Below are positions 26,473-34,305 of a stretch of DNA of 64,000 bases, piece by piece. A program made the position numbers and the translations under genes. The notes under the pieces are model-generated. The model was given only the letters and a program-made list of their open reading frames with translations, was not told the origin of the DNA and made no database searches. The stretch covers positions 3,782,001-3,846,000 of the forward strand of contig OY969604.1 of assembly GCA_963701325.1 (NCBI GenBank), read 5' to 3'. This stretch comes from Bog-756 sp963701325 (lineage in GTDB: Bacteria > Actinomycetota > Acidimicrobiia > Acidimicrobiales > RAAP-2). Within the stretch, counting starts at the first letter, position 1. The number at the start of each line of letters is the position of its first letter.

Positions 26473-26736
26473 CTAGCCGATCGGGGCGGCGGTGTATCCG
26501 ACCGCTTCGACTGCGGCGCGCAGCTCGTCGACGCCGATCACCGACCGGTCGAATCCAACCACGGCCCGGGCACGATCCAGGTCGACCGAGGCGGCGGCCA
26601 CGCCGGCCTGCTCGGTGAGGACCTCTTCGACCAGGGCCACGCACGAACCGCAGTGCATGCCCTCGATCAAGAGCTCGACGGTCGTCGGGTCGCCCAGGTC
26701 GCCGGCGGCCCTCGGGGAGGGCTCAGGAGTGGTCAT
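26473..26736 (-). CDS. copZ: Heavy-metal-associated (HMA) domain protein, CopZ-like
   Basis: An 87-aa protein with one HMA domain from residue 19. The metal site is GMHCGSC, and the rest (VEEVLTEQAGVAAASVDLDRARAVVGF) is the ferredoxin-like fold. It is probably a cytoplasmic Cu+ chaperone delivering copper to the downstream ATPase, whose own HMA domain shares GMHCG. Same strand, 30 nt before the ATPase gene, so one operon is likely. No CsoR or CueR regulator is nearby. Confidence 0.85.
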   Translation of the reverse strand: MTTPEPSPRAAGDLGDPTTVELLIEGMHCGSCVALVEEVLTEQAGVAAASVDLDRARAVVGFDRSVIGVDELRAAVEAVGYTAAPIG

Positions 26737-26810
26737 CCCCCCAGCGTAATTGCCCCCGCGGCTCGGGCGGGCCCGCCCACCGCCGCAGGCCGGCCGGGAG
26801 TGCCGCTACG

Positions 26811-27641
26811 GTGAGCGCCGTGCCGACCATCGTTGACAGGACCGCTGCCGTGGTACTGCTGCGGAACGAGTTCGAAGCCCTCGGGACGCTCTGTACCCCA
26901 CTGACCGCCGACCAGTGGGTCACGCCCACCTGCCTGACCGGCTGGAGCGTACGGGACGTGCTCAGCCATGTGATCGGCACCGAGTCGATGCTGCTCGGCG
27001 AATCGGCACCGGCGGTGGACATCTCCCACATCACCACCCTTTCCAACCCGATCGCCGAGGCCAACGAGCTCTGGGTCGAGTCGATGCGCGGCCTCTCTCC
27101 CAGTGAGTTGCTGGTCCGCTTCGCCGACGTCACCGACCGGAGAGTTTCCGCCCTCGACGCGACGACCCAGGCAGATTTCGACGCCCCGTCGTGGACCCCG
27201 GCGGGGCGGGACGAGACCTACGGGCGGTTCATGCGGATCCGGCACTTCGACTGCTATCTGCACGAGCACGACATCCGCTACGCGCTCGGGATCGCCCCCC
27301 GTGAGGATGTCGCCGACCTGGATTCGGCGCTGGACGAGGTGTCCACCGGCATCGGGTACATCGTCGGGCGTCGAGCGCAGCTGCCCGCGGGGTCGCGCGT
27401 CCACATCGACCTCACCGGGCCGCTTCCACGCACCTTCCTCGTCGAGGTCGGCGACCGGGCCGAACTCGTCCCGGAGCTGCACGGTCCCCCCACGGTGGGC
27501 ATCGAGCTGTCGGCGACGGCCTTCCTCCGGCTGACCGGCGGCCGTCGCGACCCAGGGACGGACCACACCAAGGAGGTCGTCTACTCCGGCGATCCCGTGC
27601 TCGGCCGGCAACTGGTCGAGCACCTGGCGTTCACGATCTGA
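26811..27641 (+). CDS. DinB/mycothiol-dependent maleylpyruvate isomerase family protein
   Basis: A 276-aa protein. An N-terminal DinB-like four-helix domain shows LTGWSVRDVLSHVIGTESMLL, with the metal His, and a second His pair in FDCYLHEHDIRYALG. The C-terminal part resembles an SCP2-like domain seen in this family. Members (TIGR03083) include mycothiol-dependent maleylpyruvate isomerase, but most are of unknown substrate. GTG 26811 is preceded by GGGAG about 10 nt away; GTG 26820 is an alternative. Divergent from copZ with 74 nt between. Confidence 0.8.
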   Translation: MSAVPTIVDRTAAVVLLRNEFEALGTLCTPLTADQWVTPTCLTGWSVRDVLSHVIGTESMLLGESAPAVDISHITTLSNPIAEANELWVESMRGLSPSELLVRFADVTDRRVSALDATTQADFDAPSWTPAGRDETYGRFMRIRHFDCYLHEHDIRYALGIAPREDVADLDSALDEVSTGIGYIVGRRAQLPAGSRVHIDLTGPLPRTFLVEVGDRAELVPELHGPPTVGIELSATAFLRLTGGRRDPGTDHTKEVVYSGDPVLGRQLVEHLAFTI

Positions 27642-27730
27642 GCGGTCGGTCCCGGTCGGCCAACTCGGAACCAGGGGCGCCCCGAGGCGGTAGCCGGTCC
27701 AGCCATGCGGGCACCCCATGGCGCTCAAAT

Positions 27731-27777
27731 CGTCAATCAGTGGTTGACGGTAGGAGGTCGTCAATGTAGGGTTGACG
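27731..27777 (+). promoter_or_regulatory. Twin operator CGTCAA-N7-TTGACG with overlapping promoter
   Basis: Two perfect 6-bp inverted repeats with 7-nt spacers occur: CGTCAA 27731-27736 / TTGACG 27744-27749 and CGTCAA 27759-27764 / TTGACG 27772-27777, centres 28 bp apart. The right half of the first is a consensus-like -35 (TTGACG). TAGGGT at 27767-27772, 17 nt later, could be the -10, placing transcription start about at ATG 27779. Thus the two operators cover the -35 and -10, a layout fit for repression of the HTH-Clp_N gene just downstream. Confidence 0.7.
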
Positions 27778-27778
27778 A

Positions 27779-28471
27779 ATGACTCCATCGCCGACGTTGC
27801 AAGCACTGATCGACAGCGTGAAGGCCGACGCTGCAGGCGACGAGGCACTCACCCAGCTGTCTCAAGCATCGAGGACCGTCAGCGACCTCGAACAAGTCGG
27901 CGACGCCCTACTCGGTCATTTCGTCGATCAGTGCCGCCGGAACGGTCATTCATGGTCAGAGATCAGCGGCGCCCTCGGGGTCAGCAAGCAAGCAGCCCAC
28001 AAGCGGTTCACCTTCGAAAACCCTACGTTCGAGCGGTTCACAGATCGAGCGCGAGTGGTACTCCGCCAAGCTGAGACTGAAGCCCATCGCTTGGGACACG
28101 GGTTCGTGGGCAGTGAGCACCTCCTTCTGGCTCTTTTCGACGTTCCAGAAGCGGTCGCGAAGAGAGTCCTCGACCGGGTCGGCATTTCGAAGCCCATGGT
28201 CGACGAGAAAGTAGTGGAACTCATCAAACGCGATGCTGGTTCCGAGGAGGGAAAGCTGCCCTTCACCCCGAGGGCGAAGGCGGTCCTTCGCAGCGCGGGA
28301 GAAGAGGCCCTGCAACTAGGCCACAACTACATTGGCACGGAGCACCTTCTCCTCGGGTTGTTCGCCGACGAGGACTCAATTGCAGCCAAGGTCCTTCGGG
28401 ATTGTGGGGCTCGTCAGAACATCGTCAGAGAGCGAACCCTCGAACTTCTCGCCGACTACGGCACCGACTGA
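27779..28471 (+). CDS. HTH plus double Clp_N-domain transcription factor
   Basis: A 230-aa protein. Residues about 30-75 form a helix-turn-helix (RNGHSWSEISGALGVSKQAA). Residues about 85-228 hold two Clp_N repeats, each with a LGHxFVGSEHLLLALF / LGHNYIGTEHLLLGLF signature as in ClpA/ClpC N-domains. There is no ATPase part. Such proteins probably bind DNA and sense a stress state or ClpC substrate through the Clp_N repeats (inference). Two identical operator-like palindromes and a promoter lie immediately upstream, with the ATG 1 nt after the second, suggesting autoregulation and leaderless translation. No RBS is seen. The G+C content is lower than the neighbours. Confidence 0.85.
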   Translation: MTPSPTLQALIDSVKADAAGDEALTQLSQASRTVSDLEQVGDALLGHFVDQCRRNGHSWSEISGALGVSKQAAHKRFTFENPTFERFTDRARVVLRQAETEAHRLGHGFVGSEHLLLALFDVPEAVAKRVLDRVGISKPMVDEKVVELIKRDAGSEEGKLPFTPRAKAVLRSAGEEALQLGHNYIGTEHLLLGLFADEDSIAAKVLRDCGARQNIVRERTLELLADYGTD

Positions 28472-28555
28472 TCAGTCGGCGTGAACGTGTAGCGCCGCAA
28501 CGTCAGGACCTCTCGAGGAGGCCCATCGGCCGGATCTCGCCGGTGATCGCAGCAG

Positions 28556-29020
28556 TCACTCGGACGCCTCGCCTGACGTCGTCGAGGGCCACTGAGCGGG
28601 TGACCAGTCCCCCTGTGGGTCCGTCGTCTGACCCACTTCGATCAGATGACCGTCGGGATCGCGGATGTAGCAACGGATCTCGTACTGGTGCTGTTTCGGC
28701 GGCGTCAGGAACTGAGCACCCCGTGCGCTCCATTCGGCGTACACGGCCTCGATGTCTTTGACCCGGATGTTGAGGAAACTGCTGACCCGGTCGGGATCTC
28801 GCGGCGTCTCCAGTGTGACCGTCGGTTTGTCGTCGGTCGGGCCTCCGCCGGCATTGATGATGATCCAGCTGTTGGAGAGTCTGACGTTGGTCGGCTCTGG
28901 GCCGAAGACCACCGTGCCGCCGAGTACCTCGGTGTAGAAGCGCCGGGAGCGTTCGACATCGTCCGACACGATGAAGTGGGTCACCAGAAGTTCCTCTGCT
29001 GGCGGCGGGACTTCGGCCAT
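28556..29020 (-). CDS. VOC/glyoxalase-superfamily protein
   Basis: A 154-aa protein with a single vicinal-oxygen-chelate unit pair: LLVTHFIVSDDVERSRRFYTEVL at the N-terminus (metal His) and IRDPDGHLIEVGQT at the C-terminus (metal Glu). Alone it cannot be assigned to glyoxalase I, bleomycin resistance or dioxygenase. It starts at ATG 29020 with GGAGG about 7 nt upstream. Convergent with the Clp_N gene. Confidence 0.82.
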   Translation of the reverse strand: MAEVPPPAEELLVTHFIVSDDVERSRRFYTEVLGGTVVFGPEPTNVRLSNSWIIINAGGGPTDDKPTVTLETPRDPDRVSSFLNIRVKDIEAVYAEWSARGAQFLTPPKQHQYEIRCYIRDPDGHLIEVGQTTDPQGDWSPAQWPSTTSGEASE

Positions 29021-29298
29021 CTGGCACCTCCACTGATCTGGGGATAGGCCGCGTACACCCTTGAAGGTAGACGCTCCCAACTGGACCTGTCGTGTGCGCG
29101 GCTCGTTGCCCGACAGACAAGAGGGCCGACGCACCTCGACCCGGTGGCCTGATCCATCAGCGAATCGGTCAGACTGTGAATGTCTGACCGATGAATGAAT
29201 TCGCGGGACCTCCAACGTCCACCTGTCTGAAACCACGGACGTGCGCTCGGGAGAGCAGACGCAGAGTGCAGAGGCAGAGAGAAAGAGAGGACTGGACC
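29021..29298. other. Intergenic region, no gene seen
   Basis: The 278 nt between the divergent VOC and SRPBCC genes hold no convincing coding sequence. The right end is purine-rich (AGAGAAAGAGAGGA) and serves as the RBS of the SRPBCC gene. The segment TCAGACTGTGAATGTCTGA near 29169-29188 contains an imperfect inverted repeat (TCAGAC/GTCTGA) that could be an operator, but the evidence is weak. Confidence 0.3.
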
Positions 29299-29805
29299 AT
29301 GGCAGAGGAACGCGTGCCGGTCGAAGTGTCACGCAGGATCGAAGCACCAGCGGCCCTCATCTTCAAGATCCTGGCGGATCCGAAACGTCACATGGATTTC
29401 GACGGATCCGGCATGCTCCGGGGAGCCGTCCTCGACCGTCCCATCTCCGACGTGGGCGACACCTTCACCATGAAGATGCATCGGCTCGGAGACGACTACC
29501 TCATGCTCAACTATGTGGTGGAGTTCGAGCCAGATCGGCGCATATTTTGGGAACCGGCTCCCGGAGACCCTTCTCGGGCTGAGGGTGATGATCCGTCCAA
29601 GGTCGGCATTCCTGCCGGCTACCGCTGGGGCTACATCCTCACTCCAGACGGTGACGACGCCACCGTCGTCACCGAGGTCTTTGACTACGGCCCCTTGCCG
29701 GAGGACCTTTTCCGTGATGGCGGGGCGTGGATCAACGGGACCAATTCGGTGCTCGAGTCCATGACGGCCAGCCTGGAGAGGCTCGAGAAGATCAGTACTG
29801 GGTAG
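29299..29805 (+). CDS. SRPBCC (START/Bet v1-like) family protein
   Basis: A 168-aa protein. EVSRRIEAPAALIFKILADP is the typical first strand and helix of polyketide-cyclase/dehydrase proteins, followed by HMDFDGSGMLRGAV and late strands ending in VLESMTASLERLEK. These proteins bind hydrophobic ligands in a deep pocket. The ligand is unknown here. ATG 29299 has a very strong purine RBS. The gene lies next to a degraded segment with transposase remains. Confidence 0.82.
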   Translation: MAEERVPVEVSRRIEAPAALIFKILADPKRHMDFDGSGMLRGAVLDRPISDVGDTFTMKMHRLGDDYLMLNYVVEFEPDRRIFWEPAPGDPSRAEGDDPSKVGIPAGYRWGYILTPDGDDATVVTEVFDYGPLPEDLFRDGGAWINGTNSVLESMTASLERLEKISTG

Positions 29806-29906
29806 GACCGCTACCGGAGCGTATCCATGACTCGGTCTTCTCTGGGACTGGGCGGCCTCCAGAGACGGGTACGTCAGCTGGTACCGCGACCACCAGTCGG
29901 TAGAGC

Positions 29907-30060
29907 TCATGCTTCCCGATGGTCAGTGGAGCCCAGCGCAGCCAGCGCCTCACCGGACAACCTGTACCCGATCCGCTCGTCCATCGGCACCGCCCCGAGC
30001 GAGCGGTAGAAGCGGAGGGCCGGTTCGTTCCAGTCGAGGACCGACCAATCGAGGCGGGGG
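29907..30060 (-). pseudogene. C-terminal fragment of a GNAT acetyltransferase (duplicate)
   Basis: Translation of the minus strand gives RLDWSVLDWNEPALRFYRS and GYRLSGEALAALGS, ending at TGA 29907-29909. This is nearly the same as the C-terminus of the intact acetyltransferase at 30697-31185, at DNA level roughly 85-90% identical by eye. The copy stops abruptly at about 30060, where unrelated sequence begins. It is a partial duplication, next to the IS110 remnant. It has no N-terminus or acetyl-CoA site and cannot be functional. Confidence 0.75.
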
Positions 30061-30540
30061 ATTGGTAAGTAGAACATGACTTGTAACCCAGGTCTGTCTC
30101 CAGCGTGCCACCAACGAATCCTCTTTGAGTCAAGAGGGCAATTTATGGGCCCTTTGGGCGCGATGATCCAGACCGCCGTCGAGGGGCGCGAATGCCTAAG
30201 GTTTGGTGGGTCCGGGAGTGACTTCGCCGAAGAGCCGGCCGCCAGGGTGCAGAGCCGGTCACGCAGGCTATGAGTCGTTCCCGCTGTCCTCCCGGGCCCC
30301 TTACTTGTTGGCGTCGATGACGAGCTGACGGTAGACAGCGTTGCTGATGTGACGCTTGAGGGAGCGGATCGCCTCTCGCTTGGTCTTGCCCTCGGCCACC
30401 TTGCGCTCGAAGTAGAGCCGACCTTCCGAGTTGGTCTGGCGGATCTGGCAGATGGCCACCATGTGGATGGCGTGGTTGAGCTGACGGTTGCCCCGCCGGC
30501 TCAACCGGTGGACGATCCGGCCGCCGGACGAATGCTCGAT
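30061..30540 (-). mobile_element. IS110-family element remnant (C-terminus of transposase plus non-coding flank)
   Basis: On the minus strand 30301-30540 encodes SSGGRIVHRLSRRGNRQLN, AICQIRQTNSEGRLYFERKV and LKRHISNAVYRQLV. This is the end of the IS116/IS110/IS902 transposase domain (Transposase_20). Only about 75-80 residues remain: the N-terminal DEDD (RuvC-like) catalytic domain is absent, and the reading frame starts abruptly near 30540. Downstream of the stop are about 240 non-coding nt (30061-30300) of lower G+C than the genome, possibly the element's right end. It lies between the duplicated GNAT fragment and the intact GNAT gene. Confidence 0.75.
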
Positions 30541-30571
30541 AGATTGAGTTAGTCAGGGTAGGTCTGTCGTA

Positions 30572-30601
30572 CGCAGAGGGATCCTTCGGGATCCCTCTGC
30601 G
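30572..30601. terminator. Perfect 13-bp hairpin with TTCG loop
   Basis: CGCAGAGGGATCC (30572-30584), TTCG, GGATCCCTCTGCG (30589-30601) form a perfect stem closed by a UUCG tetraloop (on the + strand). There is no U-tract, so it is not a textbook terminator. It could stop transcription from either side or be an IS-associated end. It is next to the IS110 remnant. Confidence 0.5.
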
Positions 30602-30696
30602 CGTCTGAACGCAGATGGCCAGCCTGCCCCCAACCGCTGCCGGATGAGGGCCATCGAGCAACCCGTATGAGTAGCTCACCGACCAGTCGGGACAGT

Positions 30697-31185
30697 TCAT
30701 TCTTCCCGGTGGATAGTGGAGCCCAGCGCCGCGAGCCCCTCGCCCGACAACCGGTAGCCGATCCACTCGTCCATCGGCACCGCCCCGAGGGATCGGTAGA
30801 AGCGGAGGGCGGGTTCGTTCCAGTCGAGGACCGACCAGTCGAGGCGGCTGTATCCGCGCTCGTAGGCGATGGCGGCGAGCTCGGACACGAGGGCGCGGCC
30901 TAGTGCGTGCCCCCGGTACGCCGGCCGCACGAAGAGGTCCTCCAGATAGATCCCGTTGCGCCCCGTCCACGTCGAGTAGGTGAGGAACCAGATGGCCATA
31001 CCCACGACCTCGTCCCCGTCCGCGGCGACATGGGCGAACACGGTGGGGGCGTCGGAGAAGAGTGCCGCGGCGAGCCGAACCTCGTCGGTCTCGACGGCGC
31101 CCGGCTCGCGTTCGTAGGTGGCCAGGTCGTGGATGAGGGCGACGAGTGCTCCGACGTCCCCGGAGTGTGCCGGGCGCACGGTCAC
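30697..31185 (-). CDS. GNAT-family N-acetyltransferase
   Basis: A 162-aa protein with the GNAT fold: VRPAHSGDVGALVALIHDLA at the N-terminus, the acetyl-CoA loop YLEDLFVRPAYRGHALGRAL, and NEPALRFYRSLGA near the end. YEREPGAVETDEVRLAAALF resembles the diamine (spermidine) acetyltransferase branch, but the substrate is not proven. It starts at ATG 31185, 8 nt after the stop of the quinone oxidoreductase on the same strand. A partial copy of its 3' end lies at 29907-30060. Confidence 0.88.
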   Translation of the reverse strand: MTVRPAHSGDVGALVALIHDLATYEREPGAVETDEVRLAAALFSDAPTVFAHVAADGDEVVGMAIWFLTYSTWTGRNGIYLEDLFVRPAYRGHALGRALVSELAAIAYERGYSRLDWSVLDWNEPALRFYRSLGAVPMDEWIGYRLSGEGLAALGSTIHREE

Positions 31186-31192
31186 CTCTCGG

Positions 31193-32161
31193 TCACGGGA
31201 TGAGCAGGACTCGGCCGAACGCCTGGCGACTCTCGATATAAGCGTGCGCCTCTGCGGCTCGCTCGAGCGGGTACCGCCGGTCGATCACCACCCGGAGCCG
31301 ACCTGCCGCGACATCCTCGAGATGGGCGGCGATCAGTGCGTGTGGCCGCGGGCTGAGAAAGATCTCTGCGCCGAGGAAGTAGCCCACGAGGGTCTGGTTG
31401 TTGGCCCGCATGGTCGAGATGTCGAGTGCCATGCCGGCCTCGCGTCCGGCGTCGCCGAGAGTCACGCAGCGTCCGCGGTAGGCGAGGCAGCGCAGGCTTC
31501 CTTGGAGCGTCGACCCGCCCACCGAGTCCACGATCACGTCGGCGCCCCGGCCGTCGGTCAACTGGCGCACCGATTCGACGAAGTCGGTCGTCGTGTAGTC
31601 GATCCCCTCGTCGAGTCCGAGCTCATCGAGCCGGGCGAGTCGCTCGACGCTGGAGGCAGTGGCGAGGACCCGTGCGCCGGCCCGCTTGGCCAGCTGGATG
31701 GCCGCGATCCCCACGCCGCTCGCTCCGGCGTGCACGAGGACGGTCTCGCCCGCACGCAGGTGCCCGAACTCGAAGAGGCAGTCGTCTGCGGTCCCGAAGG
31801 GCACCGGCACGCAGGCAGCCTCCTCGGTCGAGAGTCCGTCGGGGATGCGCCAGCAGAACGGGACCGCGACCGCCCGGAGCTCGGCATGGGATCCGTCGAT
31901 GCCGACCGTGACCACCCGGTCGCCCACGGCGAGGTCGGAGACCCCGTCACCTACCGCGACGATCGTGCCGGCGCACTGATAGCCGACGATATGGGGCACC
32001 GCTCCGAGATCGCCACCGGCCCGCGCGAGGGTGTCACCCCCCTCGATGCTGACCGCCTCGACCCCGACCAGGACCTCCCCCGGCCCGTACGGGGGGTCCG
32101 GCACCTCCTCGTACCGCAAGACTTCGGGCCCGCCGGTCTCGTAGTAGACCGCTGCGTTCAT
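31193..32161 (-). CDS. Quinone-oxidoreductase-like MDR family protein
   Basis: A 322-aa protein of the zinc-free alcohol dehydrogenase superfamily. It has the N-terminal AAVYYETGGPEVLRYEEVPD, the NADPH Rossmann region VLVHAGASGVGIAAIQLAKR, and DSVGGSTLQGSLRCLAYRG. No catalytic zinc Cys/His set is present, as in QOR/zeta-crystallin. It probably reduces quinones or enones with NADPH. Close spacing to the downstream GNAT gene suggests an operon. Confidence 0.88.
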   Translation of the reverse strand: MNAAVYYETGGPEVLRYEEVPDPPYGPGEVLVGVEAVSIEGGDTLARAGGDLGAVPHIVGYQCAGTIVAVGDGVSDLAVGDRVVTVGIDGSHAELRAVAVPFCWRIPDGLSTEEAACVPVPFGTADDCLFEFGHLRAGETVLVHAGASGVGIAAIQLAKRAGARVLATASSVERLARLDELGLDEGIDYTTTDFVESVRQLTDGRGADVIVDSVGGSTLQGSLRCLAYRGRCVTLGDAGREAGMALDISTMRANNQTLVGYFLGAEIFLSPRPHALIAAHLEDVAAGRLRVVIDRRYPLERAAEAHAYIESRQAFGRVLLIP

Positions 32162-32401
32162 CGCACCCCCTCGGGATCGGCTCGCTCGTCAGACTACGCA
32201 GTCGGAGCCGGGTGGGGAACCCCTCTGACCTGGACCCTCGACAGCGCCAGCCTCAAGCAGGATCCGCTGCGTGCCGATGGTCCATCGTGGACAGTTCTCC
32301 GCAATCCGCGGCGACCAGCGGGTTCGGCGCGACGCCTTCGGCGCCGCGCCCGCCGAGCCGGGAACCCGGGCCCGGGTGAGGGGACCTCCCTCTCGCCGGT
32401 G

Positions 32402-34258
32402 ATGCTGGCATACGTCGTGGGCCCGCTCGCCTTTGGCCTGCTGATGGTCTTCCGTGCCTTCGGCCTGGTGGCCCACCTGCCTGTCTGGGCCTATCTGCTC
32501 GCGATCATCGGCCCAGCCACGCTCTCGATCATCGTGGAGCCGTGGTACGCGCCACCCGGGTCGTTGCGCCTCTACTTCCGGGTGGGGCTGCACGTGGCGG
32601 CCGTGACCCTGGTCATCTACATGTCGGGGTGGGGTCCCGCGCTGGCCATGGCCTACGCGTTCGTCGCCCTCGAGGAGTTCCAGCAGTGGGGGGCGTCGGT
32701 CTGGCGCCCGATCATGGTCTGGACGCTGTTCAACATCTTTGTCGCCCAATACCTCATCTGGTGGGGGTTGATCCCCTCGTTCCTCTCCCGGCCCCAGGCC
32801 GAGACGATCGGCGCGCTCGGGGCCTTCGTCCTGGTGATCGTGGTCCGGATGGCCGGCGCCACCGGAGCCAAGAAGGAGGAGGCCGAAGCGCAGCTCGCCC
32901 ACCAGGCCCGCCACGACATGCTCACCGGACTGCCCAACCGCGGGTACTTCTACGATCGAACGACCCAGATCCTCGAGAGAGCCGCCGCCGAGGGCACCCG
33001 CTGCGCGGTCATGCTCTTCGACCTCGACCGGTTCAAGGAGATCAACGACACCATGGGTCACCGGTACGGCGACGAAGTACTCATCGAGGTCGGCCCGCGG
33101 GTCCGCAGCGTGCTCCGGGACGGAGACGTGCTGGCCCGTCTCGGAGGTGACGAGTTCTGCGTGCTGCTGCCCAACGTCGGGGGGGAGAACGACCCGGTGC
33201 GGGTGGCGGAGCGGATCATCGAGACCCTCGAGGAGCCGATCGAGGTCGACGGGGTGAACCTCGGGATCGAGGCAAGCTGTGGGATCTCGCTGTCCCCGGC
33301 CGATGGAGACAGTGCCGATCTCCTGTTGCAACGCGCCGATCTGGCCATGTACGTGGCCAAGGAGTCCCAGCAGAACGTGGTCGTCTACTCCGGCGATCTC
33401 AACTCGCCCACGCCGGCGAGCCTCACCCTCCTCGGCGATCTGCGAAACGCGGTGAACCGCGAGGAGTTCGTCCTCCATTACCAGCCGAAGGCGAACATGA
33501 CCACTCTCGAGGTGTGCGGGGTCGAGGCGCTCATCCGGTGGTGCCACCCGACCCGCGGGATGCTCATGCCCGACCAGTTCATCCCCGAGGCGGAGCGGAC
33601 CGGACTCATCGAGCCGATGACCACGTGGGTGCTCGACGCGGCCCTCCGGCAGTGCCGCGAGTGGGCGGACCGGGCCGGAGCGCGGGGCGAGAAGTGCCTT
33701 TCTGTCGCGGTCAACCTGTCCACGCGCAGCCTGCTCGACGCCTCGCTCCCGCGCACGGTCGCGGCCGCTCTTGCCCGCTGGCAGGTGCCCGCGGACCTGC
33801 TGGAGCTCGAGATCACCGAGACGATCATCATGAGCGACCCGAAGCGGGCTCGGAGGGTGCTGACCGACCTCGCCGAGATGGGACTCACCGTCTCCATCGA
33901 TGACTTCGGTACCGGCTACTCGTCGCTCGCCAAGCTCCGCGAGCTCCCGGTGACCCAGCTCAAGATCGACCGCGAGTTCGTCATGGACATGGGCAACGAC
34001 ATCGACGACGCAGTCATCGTTCGGTCGGTCATCGATCTCGCCAACAATCTCGGCCTCCAGACGGTGGCCGAGGGCGTGGAGGACGCGGCCACCTGGGAGC
34101 AGTTGACCGCGTTGGGATGCGACAGCGCACAGGGCTACTTCCTCGCACGGCCGATGGACCCGGAGCGCTTCGACCAGTGGCATGCCATGCACCTGGCGGC
34201 ACTGGCCTCGGCACCGATTCCTGCATCGCTGGCCGACGTGGCGGGCGCACCGACGTGA
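32402..34258 (+). CDS. Membrane GGDEF-EAL cyclic-di-GMP enzyme
   Basis: About 618 aa. The first 160 residues form 5-6 membrane helices. The GGDEF domain follows, with HDMLTGLPNRGYFYDR, DRFKEINDTMGHRYGDE and the intact RLGGDEF (residues about 245-251). The EAL domain has VEALIRWCHP (about 371), ITETIIMSD, DDFGTGYSSLAKL (about 499) and LKIDREFV, so both cyclase and phosphodiesterase sites look intact. The start is uncertain: ATG 32402 (or GTG 32399) is chosen just before the first helix. It may both make and degrade cyclic-di-GMP. A second GGDEF-EAL gene follows closely. Confidence 0.9.
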   Translation: MLAYVVGPLAFGLLMVFRAFGLVAHLPVWAYLLAIIGPATLSIIVEPWYAPPGSLRLYFRVGLHVAAVTLVIYMSGWGPALAMAYAFVALEEFQQWGASVWRPIMVWTLFNIFVAQYLIWWGLIPSFLSRPQAETIGALGAFVLVIVVRMAGATGAKKEEAEAQLAHQARHDMLTGLPNRGYFYDRTTQILERAAAEGTRCAVMLFDLDRFKEINDTMGHRYGDEVLIEVGPRVRSVLRDGDVLARLGGDEFCVLLPNVGGENDPVRVAERIIETLEEPIEVDGVNLGIEASCGISLSPADGDSADLLLQRADLAMYVAKESQQNVVVYSGDLNSPTPASLTLLGDLRNAVNREEFVLHYQPKANMTTLEVCGVEALIRWCHPTRGMLMPDQFIPEAERTGLIEPMTTWVLDAALRQCREWADRAGARGEKCLSVAVNLSTRSLLDASLPRTVAAALARWQVPADLLELEITETIIMSDPKRARRVLTDLAEMGLTVSIDDFGTGYSSLAKLRELPVTQLKIDREFVMDMGNDIDDAVIVRSVIDLANNLGLQTVAEGVEDAATWEQLTALGCDSAQGYFLARPMDPERFDQWHAMHLAALASAPIPASLADVAGAPT

Positions 34259-34275
34259 CCGAGGCGCACGCCTGA

Positions 34276-34293
34276 TGACAACTGACGTTGTCA
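34276..34293. promoter_or_regulatory. Perfect inverted repeat before the second GGDEF-EAL gene
   Basis: TGACAAC (34276-34282), TGAC, GTTGTCA (34287-34293) is a perfect 7-bp inverted repeat about 13 nt upstream of the first ATG of the next gene. It may be a repressor site or the hairpin at the end of the preceding gene (stop at 34258). No further evidence. Confidence 0.45.
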
Positions 34294-34305
34294 AGATGCT
34301 CGCCG

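Noticed and set aside
23773..26814. 1013-residue plus-strand reading frame opposite copA
   Set aside because: It is antisense to the clear P-type ATPase and is Arg/Gln/His-rich without any recognisable fold.
28503..29120. 205-residue minus-strand frame overlapping the VOC gene
   Set aside because: The VOC frame with metal ligands and a good RBS explains the region; the other is a shadow.
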